Below are positions 37,973-45,496 of a stretch of DNA of 59,051 bases, piece by piece. Below the pieces are notes generated by a model. The model was not told the origin of the DNA and searched no databases. It worked only from the letters and a program-made list of their open reading frames with translations. Source of the stretch: an uncultured Clostridium sp. (GTDB taxonomy: Bacteria > Bacillota > Clostridia > TANB77 > CAG-508); assembly GCA_900552555.1 (NCBI GenBank), contig URZW01000008.1, positions 1 through 59,051 of the forward strand. Direction: 5' to 3'. Position 1 is the stretch's first letter. Each line of letters opens with the position of its first letter. The position numbers were made by a program, and so were the translations under genes.

Positions 37973-38211
37973 TTTTTACCTCCTTACAGTTTTTCTTTAT
38001 AAATGTATATGAGGTTGTTTTGGGTTTATGCACTAAAAATCATATTTTATAAATAATTCTTTTATGTTAGATAAATTTTTTTATAATTCTATAACTGCAT
38101 CCATTTTTGGAATACGTTCTTTTTTTATATATTTTCTTCTTTTTGTATTTTTTCTAAAAATTAATTTGTACTTTTTCTCTTATAAATGTACACGTTCTTC
38201 TTTCTATAAAC

Positions 38212-38246
38212 TTTAAAAATGGAACCTGCAAAGCAGATTCCATCTC
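38212..38246 (-). terminator. Intrinsic terminator of the 38265-38717 gene
   Basis: Minus-strand GATGGAATCTGC / GCAGGTTCCATT followed by T-run. Confidence 0.8.
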
Positions 38247-38264
38247 GTTCTTGAAAATAATATA

Positions 38265-38717
38265 TTAGTCCATTGCAAGCATAGCAACGCCATTTAATGG
38301 GTAATTATAATATTTGTAGGACCAGTACCACAGTTCAGCCACAGGACCGAAAGAACCACTGCGCTTGCAAAAACCACCAGCAACCCAAAAGCCAGTACCT
38401 TCCTCACATGGAGCTGGAGTTTCATCCCATGAATGTTCTTCCCATGGATCTTCTGCAATGAACTTCCAAGCATTTCCTAAATCACAAAATCCACAAATTT
38501 CACTGCTACCTGTTGGTTCATAGTCGTTTTTTGGATCATTACGAGCATAATTAACATCATAATAATGTCCAATATTTTTGGAATCATCACATACTTCTAT
38601 CCATGCACCTGCAAAAGTACTAGGGTCTATTCTGCACTCCAGCTCACTCTCTGGAATAGGAACACACCGTCCACCATTTACTTCAGGAACTGTGATTTCC
38701 ATTTCAACTGTTCTCAT
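38265..38717 (-). CDS. Unknown 150-residue protein with an unshifted in-frame CGG, probably acquired
   Basis: Not recognised. MRTVEMEITVPEVNGGRCVP is followed by a Cys-, Trp- and Asp-rich acidic sequence (ECRIDPSTFAGAWIEVC, GSSEICGFCDLGNAWKFIAE). Rich in Trp and Tyr, no membrane segment. Codon 17 is CGG (38669-38667) and the frame continues without a shift; a shift would give a stop 14 codons on. Higher GC than its neighbours, with its own promoter and terminator. The isolated setting resembles the genes at 10945 and 32589. Confidence 0.7.
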   Translation of the reverse strand: MRTVEMEITVPEVNGGRCVPIPESELECRIDPSTFAGAWIEVCDDSKNIGHYYDVNYARNDPKNDYEPTGSSEICGFCDLGNAWKFIAEDPWEEHSWDETPAPCEEGTGFWVAGGFCKRSGSFGPVAELWYWSYKYYNYPLNGVAMLAMD

Positions 38718-38788
38718 AAAATTGTCCTCCTTAAAAATAATATTTTTTGAAATAAAATCATATATTCATCAATTCAAAATATATTTTT

Positions 38789-38817
38789 ATTATAGCACAT
38801 ATTTTATATTATGTAAA
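38789..38817 (-). promoter_or_regulatory. Promoter of the 38265-38717 gene
   Basis: Minus-strand TTTACA (38817-38812), 17-base spacer, TATAAT (38794-38789). 38820-39076 otherwise shows only AT-rich sequence. Confidence 0.65.
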
Positions 38818-39076
38818 TATATCAGTAAAAATCAGTAATAACGAATATAGAAATTTTTCATAGAAAATTAAAGACTTTCAGACTTTTATTTTCTTTAAAA
38901 AAGTCCGTAAAGTCCATATATTGCTATATTTTAAAATTTGACTTTTTCAATGTCCTTCTATATCATCTTAACAAATTCATATTAATTTATTAAAGCATAT
39001 TTGTATTATTACAAATTTTCTTGATTTTGCTACATTTTTTATATTATATTTTTTTTACACGTTACCACTGTATTCT

Positions 39077-39310
39077 CTATGGTACTATTACTATATTTAA
39101 TGTTGAATCATATTTATATTTACTTATTATATCTTGTGAAAAACTTGCTAATTCATTTGGTATTACTATTGTTGTGTATTTTTGTTTTTTTAATTCTTCT
39201 ATTTTGTTGTCAATTTCTTCTGGTTCTTTTATTTCTTCTATATTCATTCCTAATAATTTTGGGATTTGATAATCTTTTTCTTTTTCATATTTAATAAAGG
39301 ATATTTTCAT
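39077..39310 (-). CDS. Small protein resembling V-ATPase subunit F
   Basis: 77 residues: MKISFIKYEKEKDYQIPKLL, a Glu/Lys-rich middle and KKQKYTTIVIPNELASFSQD. The order beta-strand, acidic helix, TTIVIPNELA strand recalls the ATP synthase F-subunit (NtpG) fold, but the length is short and I am not certain. It lies downstream of the displaced spo0A end, so before the element inserted it was the next gene after spo0A. Confidence 0.5.
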   Translation of the reverse strand: MKISFIKYEKEKDYQIPKLLGMNIEEIKEPEEIDNKIEELKKQKYTTIVIPNELASFSQDIISKYKYDSTLNIVIVP

Positions 39311-39428
39311 TTTAAATCACTTCTTTCATATAATTATTTTGATTCAAAAAAAATCTTTTATTCACATATTATCTCCCCATGCTAAATATAATAAAATAAA
39401 AACGGAATTAAAGCACTGTCCCTTAATC

Positions 39429-39470
39429 CCTAAGCCAAAAACCGTGTCGTTATTTTGACACGGTTCTTTT
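39429..39470 (-). terminator. Original spo0A terminator, now stranded
   Basis: Minus-strand GAACCGTGTC / GACACGGTTTTT hairpin immediately after the stop of the displaced spo0A 3' end. No such terminator follows the intact spo0A at 54055. Confidence 0.85.
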
Positions 39471-39656
39471 TATGCACTCTTTAATTCAAGTCTTAACTTA
39501 TCAGCAATCATCGCTATAAACTCTGAATTAGTTGGTTTTCCTTTGCTTGCTGAAATTGTATAACCAAATATTTTTTCAACTGTTTTTTGGTCTCCTCTAC
39601 CCCATGCAACTTCTATTGCATGACGTATTGCACGTTCTACACGACTTGGAGTCGTT
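39470..39656 (-). pseudogene. spo0A: Displaced 3' end of spo0A
   Basis: The minus strand encodes TTPSRVERAIRHAIEVAWGR and on to RLELKSA-stop, about 60 residues of the Spo0A DNA-binding domain. It differs from the intact gene at only two residues (VEKIFG for VENIFG; SASKG for SAAKG) but at about 24 of 187 bases, nearly all synonymous. Upstream there is an in-frame TAG and no start. The native terminator follows. I read this as the host's original 3' end, cut off when the element inserted. Confidence 0.92.
39594..39616. repeat. Longest identical block of the att duplication, left copy
   Basis: CCTCTACCCCATGCAACTTC followed by TAT, identical to 54179-54201 and the longest exact run within the 187-bp imperfect direct repeat. 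It is the best guess for the recombination core. The offset between copies is 14,585 bp throughout. Confidence 0.7.
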
Positions 39657-39696
39657 TTATATTTTATGTAAAATTCTTGTTTGTAAAAATTTGGCT

Positions 39697-39712
39697 ATTG
39701 CAATAAATATTC
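39697..39712 (+). repeat. Candidate integrase arm site, left end
   Basis: ATTGCAATAAATATTC; 13 bases (ATTGCAATAAATA) are the exact reverse complement of 53986-53998 near the right end, both pointing into the element. Confidence 0.6.
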
Positions 39713-39744
39713 GTTGCATTTACCTCGATATGTTTATTGTATTG

Positions 39745-39773
39745 ATTGTAATAGAATATCTTTCTATTGTCAA
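39745..39773 (-). promoter_or_regulatory. Outward promoter at the left end of the element
   Basis: Minus-strand TTGACA (39773-39768), 17-base spacer, TACAAT (39750-39745), directed out of the element toward the att site. In the excised circle it would read through att into the integrase. No start codon joins it to the displaced spo0A end here. Confidence 0.65.
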
Positions 39774-40022
39774 TTTTATGAACTAAAAATTCTTTCAAAA
39801 TGTAATATTTTACATCTATCATAAACATAAAAAAAGTGTCAAGTCATTTTATAGGTTCATTTAATCATACAACACACCACCTCCACACCAAAACTAACAA
39901 AACAACAACTTATATTATTCGATAGATAATTTTGTTTATAATTGAAAATGAGGTTAAATGGAGTTTTTCATAATTTTGTGAAAATCAAAAAAGAAAAAGA
40001 CGATGGAGTCTGTTTTGAATTA

Positions 40023-40038
40023 ACGCGCGCGCGCGCGT
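40023..40038. repeat. (CG)7 alternating tract in an AT-rich gap
   Basis: ACGCGCGCGCGCGCGT, a 16-base self-complementary alternating purine-pyrimidine tract, in the gene-free 39.66-40.33 kb stretch. A 76-codon plus-strand frame overlaps it but shows no homology or ribosome binding site. The rest of the gap holds the arm site, the outward promoter and nothing else I can identify. Confidence 0.9.
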
Positions 40039-40332
40039 CAACAATTGACAAAACACAATACTGGATTTCAACTCATTTCTTATATTTTAATATTACAGAA
40101 AATGAGCCGATTCATTTGTGTGAAATATGTACCCAAAGGCGCTCTAATAATAATAAAATTTCTTTTTTATGATTTCTAAAAAATGACTTCATATTGTCAA
40201 TCTACAATGACGACGTTTGCTATACAACTGTTTTTAGAAGTTAGATGTATAAGTTGTTGTCTAAAAAAATAAAATCGTTCTAAATCGTACTGACAGAAAA
40301 GAAGAAAAAGGGGGAATAAAATTCCCTCTTAA

Positions 40333-40968
40333 TTATTCGCTAATTATCGTATCTAATATCTCATTTATTACTGGACTATCTATTCCAATATTTCCTCCAA
40401 TAACAAACTTAACTAAGCCTTTATCTGTATAAATCAAATAATTTTTTATAACTACATTTCCCGTTTGACATTCTACATATCTAGCTTTTACGGGTGTTAT
40501 TTTTGAAATAGTTATATCCTTGTTTTCTTTAATAGTAAAGCCACTAGTTACTTGTGCATTTATAAAGTTTGCTACTAGTTGATTTTTATCATATTCTCCA
40601 GTCATCTCATTAGTAGAATACGAAAACATACTGTCTCCATTCTTTTCTTGTAATGCCAGTTTATTACCTCCTTGTGCTATCATACTACCATATTTTAAAT
40701 TTTCATTATCATAGTAAAATCTTATCTTGAAAGTATCATCTTGAAAACATTGATATTTAGTATTTTCCTTATATTGCTTTTCTTTTTCTTCTATTTCTTG
40801 TTTTTTCCTATCTTCTTCACTAATTGTTTGATTATTTTGAACAATATTAGAATTATCAATAGTATTGCTATTACTGTTATTATTTTTAGTAATATTTGAT
40901 ATTATTATTACTGCTCCAATTACTAATATAACACAAATTATAATTATAGATATATTTTTCTTTTTCAT
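40333..40968 (-). CDS. Membrane-anchored extracytoplasmic protein of unknown function
   Basis: 211 residues. N-terminal signal anchor (KKKNISIIIICVILVIGAVI), an Asn/Ser-rich linker, a short coiled coil (EEDRKKQEIEEKEKQYKE), then a beta-rich domain containing FKIRFYYDNENLKYGSMIAQ and ISKITPVKARYVECQTGNVV. No lipobox Cys. Last gene of the element's envelope block. Confidence 0.65.
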   Translation of the reverse strand: MKKKNISIIIICVILVIGAVIIISNITKNNNSNSNTIDNSNIVQNNQTISEEDRKKQEIEEKEKQYKENTKYQCFQDDTFKIRFYYDNENLKYGSMIAQGGNKLALQEKNGDSMFSYSTNEMTGEYDKNQLVANFINAQVTSGFTIKENKDITISKITPVKARYVECQTGNVVIKNYLIYTDKGLVKFVIGGNIGIDSPVINEILDTIISE

Positions 40969-41004
40969 ATCTTTTACTCCATTCTTTAAAATATTCTTAT
41001 CATA

Positions 41005-41289
41005 CTACAATTTACTTAATATTTTCTTTTTAGACTGCTCAAATTCTTCATTTGATATAGTTCCACTTTCTTTTAATTTTTGTAATTTATCAAGTGCATC
41101 TACATTGTCTACATTACTGCTTGTTGTTGTATTATCTTTTAGACAAGCAACTACTATTAAACCAATTATACCTAAGAAAAAGCCCCACCAGAAGCAATCA
41201 CTAATACCTTTTGAATTTCCTATACTTTGTGTTGCGATTCCCCAAACGCTACACCAAATAACAATACCTAAAATAATTAGTAATCCCAT
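41005..41289 (-). CDS. SHOCT-domain small membrane protein
   Basis: 94 residues. Two hydrophobic segments (about 3-18, 33-50) followed by a C-terminal SHOCT motif (LDKLQKLKESGTISNEEFEQ, KKKIL). SHOCT is a short oligomerisation domain common in small envelope proteins. Part of the element's accessory run. Confidence 0.85.
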   Translation of the reverse strand: MGLLIILGIVIWCSVWGIATQSIGNSKGISDCFWWGFFLGIIGLIVVACLKDNTTTSSNVDNVDALDKLQKLKESGTISNEEFEQSKKKILSKL

Positions 41290-41355
41290 ATTTTACACAC
41301 CCTTTTATATAAAATCTTCTTTTTAATTTTTATTTTTGTCTTTTGCCTCTCCTTA

Positions 41356-41676
41356 TTACTCATCGATTACTACTTTAATTGTTCCACCTTTTTTTATTTT
41401 TATTTCATATCCCTCCATAAAACGTGGCTCTTGACTTGTTATAATCGTTCCATTATTTCTTTCTATTTCTAGTTTAACACCAATTTCTTTTGCTTTTTGT
41501 TCTGCTTCTGTAATGGTCATTCCAACAAAATTTGGTATTTCAATTTCTTTTACTGTATTCATATTTAGTAAGACTATTGCTCCTATTATTAAAAATACTA
41601 TAACTAAAAATATGATTACATACATAAAGTTGAATCCCTTTACCATATTTGATTTTTTTCTTGTTTTCTTTTCCAT
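41356..41676 (-). CDS. Single PASTA-domain membrane protein
   Basis: 106 residues from the ATG at 41676. A basic cytoplasmic tail (MEKKTRKKSNMVKG), one transmembrane helix (MYVIIFLVIVFLIIGAIVLL), then one PASTA repeat (IPNFVGMTITEAEQKAKEIG, with GTIITSQEP). PASTA domains bind muropeptides or beta-lactams in Ser/Thr kinases and PBPs. Here it is free-standing, without kinase or transpeptidase, which is unusual. Confidence 0.85.
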   Translation of the reverse strand: MEKKTRKKSNMVKGFNFMYVIIFLVIVFLIIGAIVLLNMNTVKEIEIPNFVGMTITEAEQKAKEIGVKLEIERNNGTIITSQEPRFMEGYEIKIKKGGTIKVVIDE

Positions 41677-41677
41677 A

Positions 41678-41944
41678 TTATCTTTTCTCACTTTCTAAAT
41701 AATCTCTTATGTGTTCCAAGTTAGTTCTTGAATCGTGTAATATTTCAATTACTTCTCCAACTGCATATAAAAGTAATACACTTAATATTGAAATAATAGA
41801 ACCCAGTAAAGCTATAAAAAAGTTTTCCATACTAATTCCTAATATAATACTTGCAATAATTCCTATAACTGCAATAGAAACTGCTAATCCTTTTATTATA
41901 CTTGCCACATTGTTAGTTGTGTAATATTCTTCTTTTTCTTCCAT
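41678..41944 (-). CDS. Small two-helix membrane protein
   Basis: 88 residues: short acidic N-terminus (MEEKEEYYTTNNVASIIKGL), two transmembrane segments (about 17-65), and a polar C-terminal helix (EVIEILHDSRTNLEHIRDYL). GGAGG site upstream. Its stop is 2 bases from the PASTA gene start. Unknown family. Confidence 0.7.
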   Translation of the reverse strand: MEEKEEYYTTNNVASIIKGLAVSIAVIGIIASIILGISMENFFIALLGSIISILSVLLLYAVGEVIEILHDSRTNLEHIRDYLESEKR

Positions 41945-41963
41945 ATATGACTACCTCCTGTTT

Positions 41964-43229
41964 TTAATATTGATTAGCATATTTTTCAAATATGTCAGGA
42001 TATTTACTTTGATATAAATAACCTATATTTTCTACATTATCATAACTTTCTTTTGCCTGTGCTTTAGTAATACCAAACTTTTTAGCACACTTTGAATATG
42101 CTTTATCATCTGTTATTGTATCTTTTTCTTTCCACGCTATTAAATTGAAATAACAATATACTTCATAATCAAATCTTTCTTTTTTTATTCTTGCTTTTTC
42201 TTCTGCTTCTTCCTGTGCTTTTCTCTCTGCTTCAATTCGTTCTTTTTCTGTTTTTGCATTATTATATAATTCGTTTATTTCTGCATTATTTTCATTAAGC
42301 AAATTAGATAACGTAGACATTACACTACTATAATTATTTTGATTCATATATTCTCTTGCTTTCGCTAGTGCCTCATCTATTTCTATATGCTTACTAACTG
42401 AATTATACAAATCTGTGATTTCTGCATTTCCTATATCTTTAAAATCAAATAATGTATTTTGGGCTGACTTATAGTCATTGTCATTTATAAATTCATTAGC
42501 TGTTTGTATTGCTTGTTGAATAGACTTGTCTTGAATTTCACTTATTTTATTTTGACATTCTTTATATACGTTTGTAGTGTTTTCCTGTTTTGCTTTGCTC
42601 AATTTGATGTAAGCATTTATATAATCATCTTCATTTAGACATTGTATGGTTTCAATGTAAATATTTATATTTTTATAATTGTTATCTATATGTTCATTAT
42701 CAAAATCCTGTTTTACATTTTCCAAGAACTCCAATAAATTGTTAGCATTTCCTTGCTTAATGTTTTCAATATTTTCATCAATCACTGTGTAGATTTTTTT
42801 AATTGCCTCATATTTAAAATCAATATATTTTTCTTTATATTCATTAACGGTATCTTTAAATTCCTGTGCATTATTTTCTTTGACTAAATTATAGCAATTA
42901 TTTAATTGCACATAATATATTATTTGTTCTACACCTCTTATAAATGTAAGTAATATTCCTAATAATAAGATTGCTATTAGGGATTTTACTATTTTCTTTC
43001 TTAATTCTTCTGGAAATACATATCTTGTTTCTTTATTCAAAGATGTATCACAATGCTTGCAGAAATGTAAATCTAAATTATCGTATTCATTGAAACATCT
43101 AGGACATTTCATTACTTGTATTTTTTCTATTTTAAATTTTTCAATTAGTTTTTCTTTATTTTTATCAATTAAATTCATTATAAATATTATTATAACAAAC
43201 GCAAGTATTGATATAATTAAAATCCACAT
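41964..43229 (-). CDS. Zinc-ribbon membrane protein with long helical repeats
   Basis: 421 residues. Transmembrane helix (1-20), a zinc ribbon CPRCFNEYDNLDLHFCKHC (four Cys), a second transmembrane helix (about 68-88), then helical TPR-like repeats (AQEFKDTVNEYKEKYIDFKY, ALAKAREYMNQNNYSSVMST), a charged coiled coil and a C-terminal KCAKKFGITKAQAKESYDNV helix pair. The topology puts the ribbon inside and the helical part on the other face of the membrane. Largest cargo protein of the element; function unknown. Confidence 0.75.
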   Translation of the reverse strand: MWILIISILAFVIIIFIMNLIDKNKEKLIEKFKIEKIQVMKCPRCFNEYDNLDLHFCKHCDTSLNKETRYVFPEELRKKIVKSLIAILLLGILLTFIRGVEQIIYYVQLNNCYNLVKENNAQEFKDTVNEYKEKYIDFKYEAIKKIYTVIDENIENIKQGNANNLLEFLENVKQDFDNEHIDNNYKNINIYIETIQCLNEDDYINAYIKLSKAKQENTTNVYKECQNKISEIQDKSIQQAIQTANEFINDNDYKSAQNTLFDFKDIGNAEITDLYNSVSKHIEIDEALAKAREYMNQNNYSSVMSTLSNLLNENNAEINELYNNAKTEKERIEAERKAQEEAEEKARIKKERFDYEVYCYFNLIAWKEKDTITDDKAYSKCAKKFGITKAQAKESYDNVENIGYLYQSKYPDIFEKYANQY

Positions 43230-43250
43230 AATTTTTACCTTTCATATATA

Positions 43251-43637
43251 TTATTTTTTAAATTCTATAAAATCTCCACTCTTACCATTTTCGATTTTTC
43301 TTAAAGTCAATCTATTATCTCTAAAATTTCCCTCATATATGATACTTTCATTATCTGGTATTAATGTTATTTTTCCATTAAAATATTTATATGTTCCTTT
43401 ATACGTTACATTTGCATTGTATGTTGTTCCTATAGTATAGCCAACATTAAAGTTCATCTCAAAATGTTTATCTTCATATAATTTTAAATTTGCTGAATAT
43501 CCTAAAGAAGATGAACTCCATTTTCCTATATTTTTATTAGGAAGTTTTCCTAATATTGCATATACAATTATTGCTATTAATATGAATGCAATTATAATGC
43601 TACCACATATTACTATAATTTTCTTATTATTTTTCAT
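43251..43637 (-). CDS. Membrane-anchored beta-rich small protein
   Basis: 128 residues. N-terminal signal anchor (KKIIVICGSIIIAFILIAII), then a lipocalin-like strand series with TTYNANVTYKGTYKYFNGKI and IIYEGNFRDNRLTLRKIENG. The pattern recalls the small extracytoplasmic domains found with zinc-ribbon proteins in Clostridia. Family not certain. Confidence 0.65.
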   Translation of the reverse strand: MKNNKKIIVICGSIIIAFILIAIIVYAILGKLPNKNIGKWSSSSLGYSANLKLYEDKHFEMNFNVGYTIGTTYNANVTYKGTYKYFNGKITLIPDNESIIYEGNFRDNRLTLRKIENGKSGDFIEFKK

Positions 43638-43649
43638 AAAATCCTCCCT

Positions 43650-43940
43650 TTAAATCATTGTCATATAAACAATTTGACTTAATATAATAAATATTACTGC
43701 TATTATTATTGGCAATAAACTTGCTATTAAGCATCCTTTTGCATATCTTGGTCTGCTTGAAACATTTATAGCAAAAATTATAATACCAATTATTGGTATC
43801 AAAAAACATATAATCATTAATCCAATCGAAGCTTTTTCACTATTATTTTTATTTTTGGCTCCACAATTAGGACAACTAACTGCATTTTCTGACATTTCTT
43901 TTCCACATTCACTACATTTTATTAATGCCATCTTCAACAC
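43650..43940 (-). CDS. Zinc-ribbon two-helix membrane protein
   Basis: 96 residues. An N-terminal zinc ribbon (CSECGKEMSENAVSCPNCGA) followed by two transmembrane helices (about 38-60, 70-95). GGAGG site 8 bases upstream. First gene of the minus-strand cargo run, divergent from the XRE repressor, so probably under its control. Confidence 0.85.
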   Translation of the reverse strand: MLKMALIKCSECGKEMSENAVSCPNCGAKNKNNSEKASIGLMIICFLIPIIGIIIFAINVSSRPRYAKGCLIASLLPIIIAVIFIILSQIVYMTMI

Positions 43941-44011
43941 CTCCTTAATAAAAAATATATATTAAAATATTAATAACAACTCTACAATTTTCGACAATAT
44001 AATTATATAAC

Positions 44012-44088
44012 TATTATTCATATTTGTAAATAACTTTGACGACTAAAAATAATTAATTTTCCTAATATAATATACTTATTATTCATAT
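44012..44088. promoter_or_regulatory. Candidate operator repeats between XRE gene and cargo run
   Basis: A 12-base direct repeat TATTATTCATAT at 44012-44023 and 44077-44088 flanks the divergent promoter region (TATAAT-like at about 44065). Suitable as repressor sites; inference only. Confidence 0.45.
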
Positions 44089-44111
44089 ACTATATAAGGA
44101 GGTATTCTTCA

Positions 44112-44447
44112 ATGGAAAATCTTAGAAAAATAAGAGAAAAAAGAAATATAAATCAACTAAAAATTGCTATGGATATTGGAATAACTCAGGAATCTATTTC
44201 TAAATATGAAAATGGAAATGCTTTTCCATCGAAAGACGTTCTTATCAAATTAGCTGACTACTTAAATTGTAGTATTGATTATTTATTAGGAAGAACAGAT
44301 AACCCTAATGTAAATAAGGATTCCAATAATACAAAAAATGAAAATGTAGAAAATTTAATTTTTAGATATAATAATTTGACTAATGAAAACAAAATAAAAC
44401 TTGAGGGTTGTTTACTTGCAATAGAAAAAGAGCAAAATCAAAAGTAG
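44112..44447 (+). CDS. XRE-family HTH repressor
   Basis: 111 residues. HTH_3 domain at 4-58 (LRKIREKRNINQLKIAMDIG, TQESISKYENGNAFPSKDVL, CSIDYLLGRTD), then a short helical tail. Typical Cro/CI-type regulator of a mobile element. The only plus-strand gene in the element. GGAGG site upstream. Closely followed by a hairpin (TAGGAGAATAATCTCCTA) that also ends the facing 44468 gene. Confidence 0.9.
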   Translation: MENLRKIREKRNINQLKIAMDIGITQESISKYENGNAFPSKDVLIKLADYLNCSIDYLLGRTDNPNVNKDSNNTKNENVENLIFRYNNLTNENKIKLEGCLLAIEKEQNQK

Positions 44448-44467
44448 GAGAATAATCTCCTACTTTG

Positions 44468-44734
44468 TTAGGTACTAATATAAATATTATAATTTCCATT
44501 CATTTCTATTATGATTTCCTGTCCTAATTTTATATCGATTACATCATCTAAACAAATTTCCGCTTCTTCATTAAGCTTAAAATTATAATTACTAAATATT
44601 ATATTTCTACTTGTAACCATACTTTTTAAATTATGTATTGAAATCCCCAGTTTTAAACTTCCATCAATTCTTATTGTAATATTTTTTCCTGCATATTTTT
44701 TCAATTCTTCTTCTAATTTTTTAAAATCTTTCAT
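44468..44734 (-). CDS. Small beta-rich protein, paralogue 3 of 3
   Basis: 88 residues: N-terminal helix (FKKLEEELKKYAGKN), then alternating strands (ITIRIDGSLKLGISIHNL, NIIFSNYNFKLN, EICLDDVIDIKLG, EIIIEMNGNYNIYI). The helix plus five-strand plan resembles an Sm/SH3-like barrel. It overlaps the next gene upstream by 4 bases. Function unknown. Confidence 0.65.
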   Translation of the reverse strand: MKDFKKLEEELKKYAGKNITIRIDGSLKLGISIHNLKSMVTSRNIIFSNYNFKLNEEAEICLDDVIDIKLGQEIIIEMNGNYNIYIST

Positions 44735-45018
44735 CTGTTCCTCCAGTTTGTTTCTTTTATAATAATACTTAATTCATCTAGTTGTATTTTTAAAATTCTA
44801 TTATCTATGTCAATATAGCATATTTGTGTTATATTAACAACAAGTTTATTTTTCTTTGTATAATCTGTTATATGTAACAAGCCATTTTTATTATTGAAAT
44901 ATAATTGAATATTATATAATTCAAATCTTAATTTATAATCTCCCATAGTTTCTATTAAAACATTTTTATTTCTAAAAATTTTTAATTTTTGATTAATTTG
45001 ATTTTCTTCTACTTTCAT
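44731..45018 (-). CDS. Small beta-rich protein, paralogue 2 of 3
   Basis: 95 residues with the same plan as its neighbours: helix, then NVLIETMGDYKLRFELYNIQ, GLLHITDYTKKNK, LVVNITQICYIDIDNR and LKIQLDELSIIIKE strands. AGGAGG site 5 bases upstream. Function unknown. Confidence 0.65.
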   Translation of the reverse strand: MKVEENQINQKLKIFRNKNVLIETMGDYKLRFELYNIQLYFNNKNGLLHITDYTKKNKLVVNITQICYIDIDNRILKIQLDELSIIIKETNWRNR

Positions 45019-45026
45019 AACCCCTC

Positions 45027-45296
45027 CTATAATTCTATCAATAAATTAAAATCATCATATTTTAGTTTAATTCTGTATTCGTCATCAAAATTAATTTTTC
45101 TTAATGTTAGAAAATTAATTGAAACATCTTTATCTTCATTTGATATAATTATTTTATTTTTACAAAATGTTATATTTGCATTATTAATCATTGTGTTGGT
45201 TTGGACTGCACCATACGTTTTTACAGTAACAGTCATATTTTTAAAGTTCTTTAACAATAGATTTTTTAATTTATCATAATTTGCAATACTAATCAT
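45027..45296 (-). CDS. Small beta-rich protein, paralogue 1 of 3
   Basis: 89 residues from the ATG at 45296 (MISIANYDKLKNLLLKNFKN), which has a perfect GGAGGTGG site and overlaps the recoded stop of the upstream HTH gene (ATGATTAG). Strands MTVTVKTYGAVQTNTMINNA, KIIISNEDKDVSINFLTL, KLKYDDFNLLIEL follow the same scheme as the next two genes. Confidence 0.65.
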   Translation of the reverse strand: MISIANYDKLKNLLLKNFKNMTVTVKTYGAVQTNTMINNANITFCKNKIIISNEDKDVSINFLTLRKINFDDEYRIKLKYDDFNLLIEL

Positions 45297-45496
45297 TATC
45301 TGCCACCTCCAGATTCTCATATTTTTTCTTTAATTGGTACCATTTTGTTTTTTTGCAATGTGCTAACTTCCAACCGTTCTTCATTTGTGATTTTTTTATC
45401 TTTTACTTGTTTAAATAACTGTTTTAGTTGTACTATATTTTCATAATATTTTGGTCTGCCTCTTTTTTTATTTATTTTTATATTTTTATTTTCCAT
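45289..45496 (-). CDS. Resolvase-type HTH-only protein, needing +1 recoding at CGG
   Basis: From the ATG at 45496 (MENKNIKINKKRGRPKYYEN), frame 0 meets CGG at 45376. The four-base step gives GWKLAHCKKTKWYQLKKKYE and a stop at 45289 (68 residues; complement(45289..45375,45377..45496)). The recoded segment aligns residue by residue with the C-terminal HTH of the adjacent recombinase (ITNEEGWKLAHCKKTKWY against ITGTKAIELTGLKRNKFY); the frame 0 tail does not. It also places the stop in perfect overlap with the next start. A free-standing copy of the recombinase DNA-binding domain. Confidence 0.82.
45373..45376 (-). other. CGGT recoding site in the HTH-only gene
   Basis: AAT GAA GAA CGGT TGG AAG. 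Frame 0 stays open for 17 codons but without homology; the four-base step restores the HTH alignment and the ATGATTAG overlap with the next gene. Confidence 0.8.

Noticed and set aside
39470..39656. The left spo0A fragment as a second functional short regulator
   Set aside because: No start codon in frame; an in-frame TAG lies a few codons upstream of the homology.
39942..40172. 76-residue plus-strand frame spanning the (CG)7 tract
   Set aside because: No recognisable domain, no convincing ribosome binding site, and an odd RARAST stretch made by the CG repeat.
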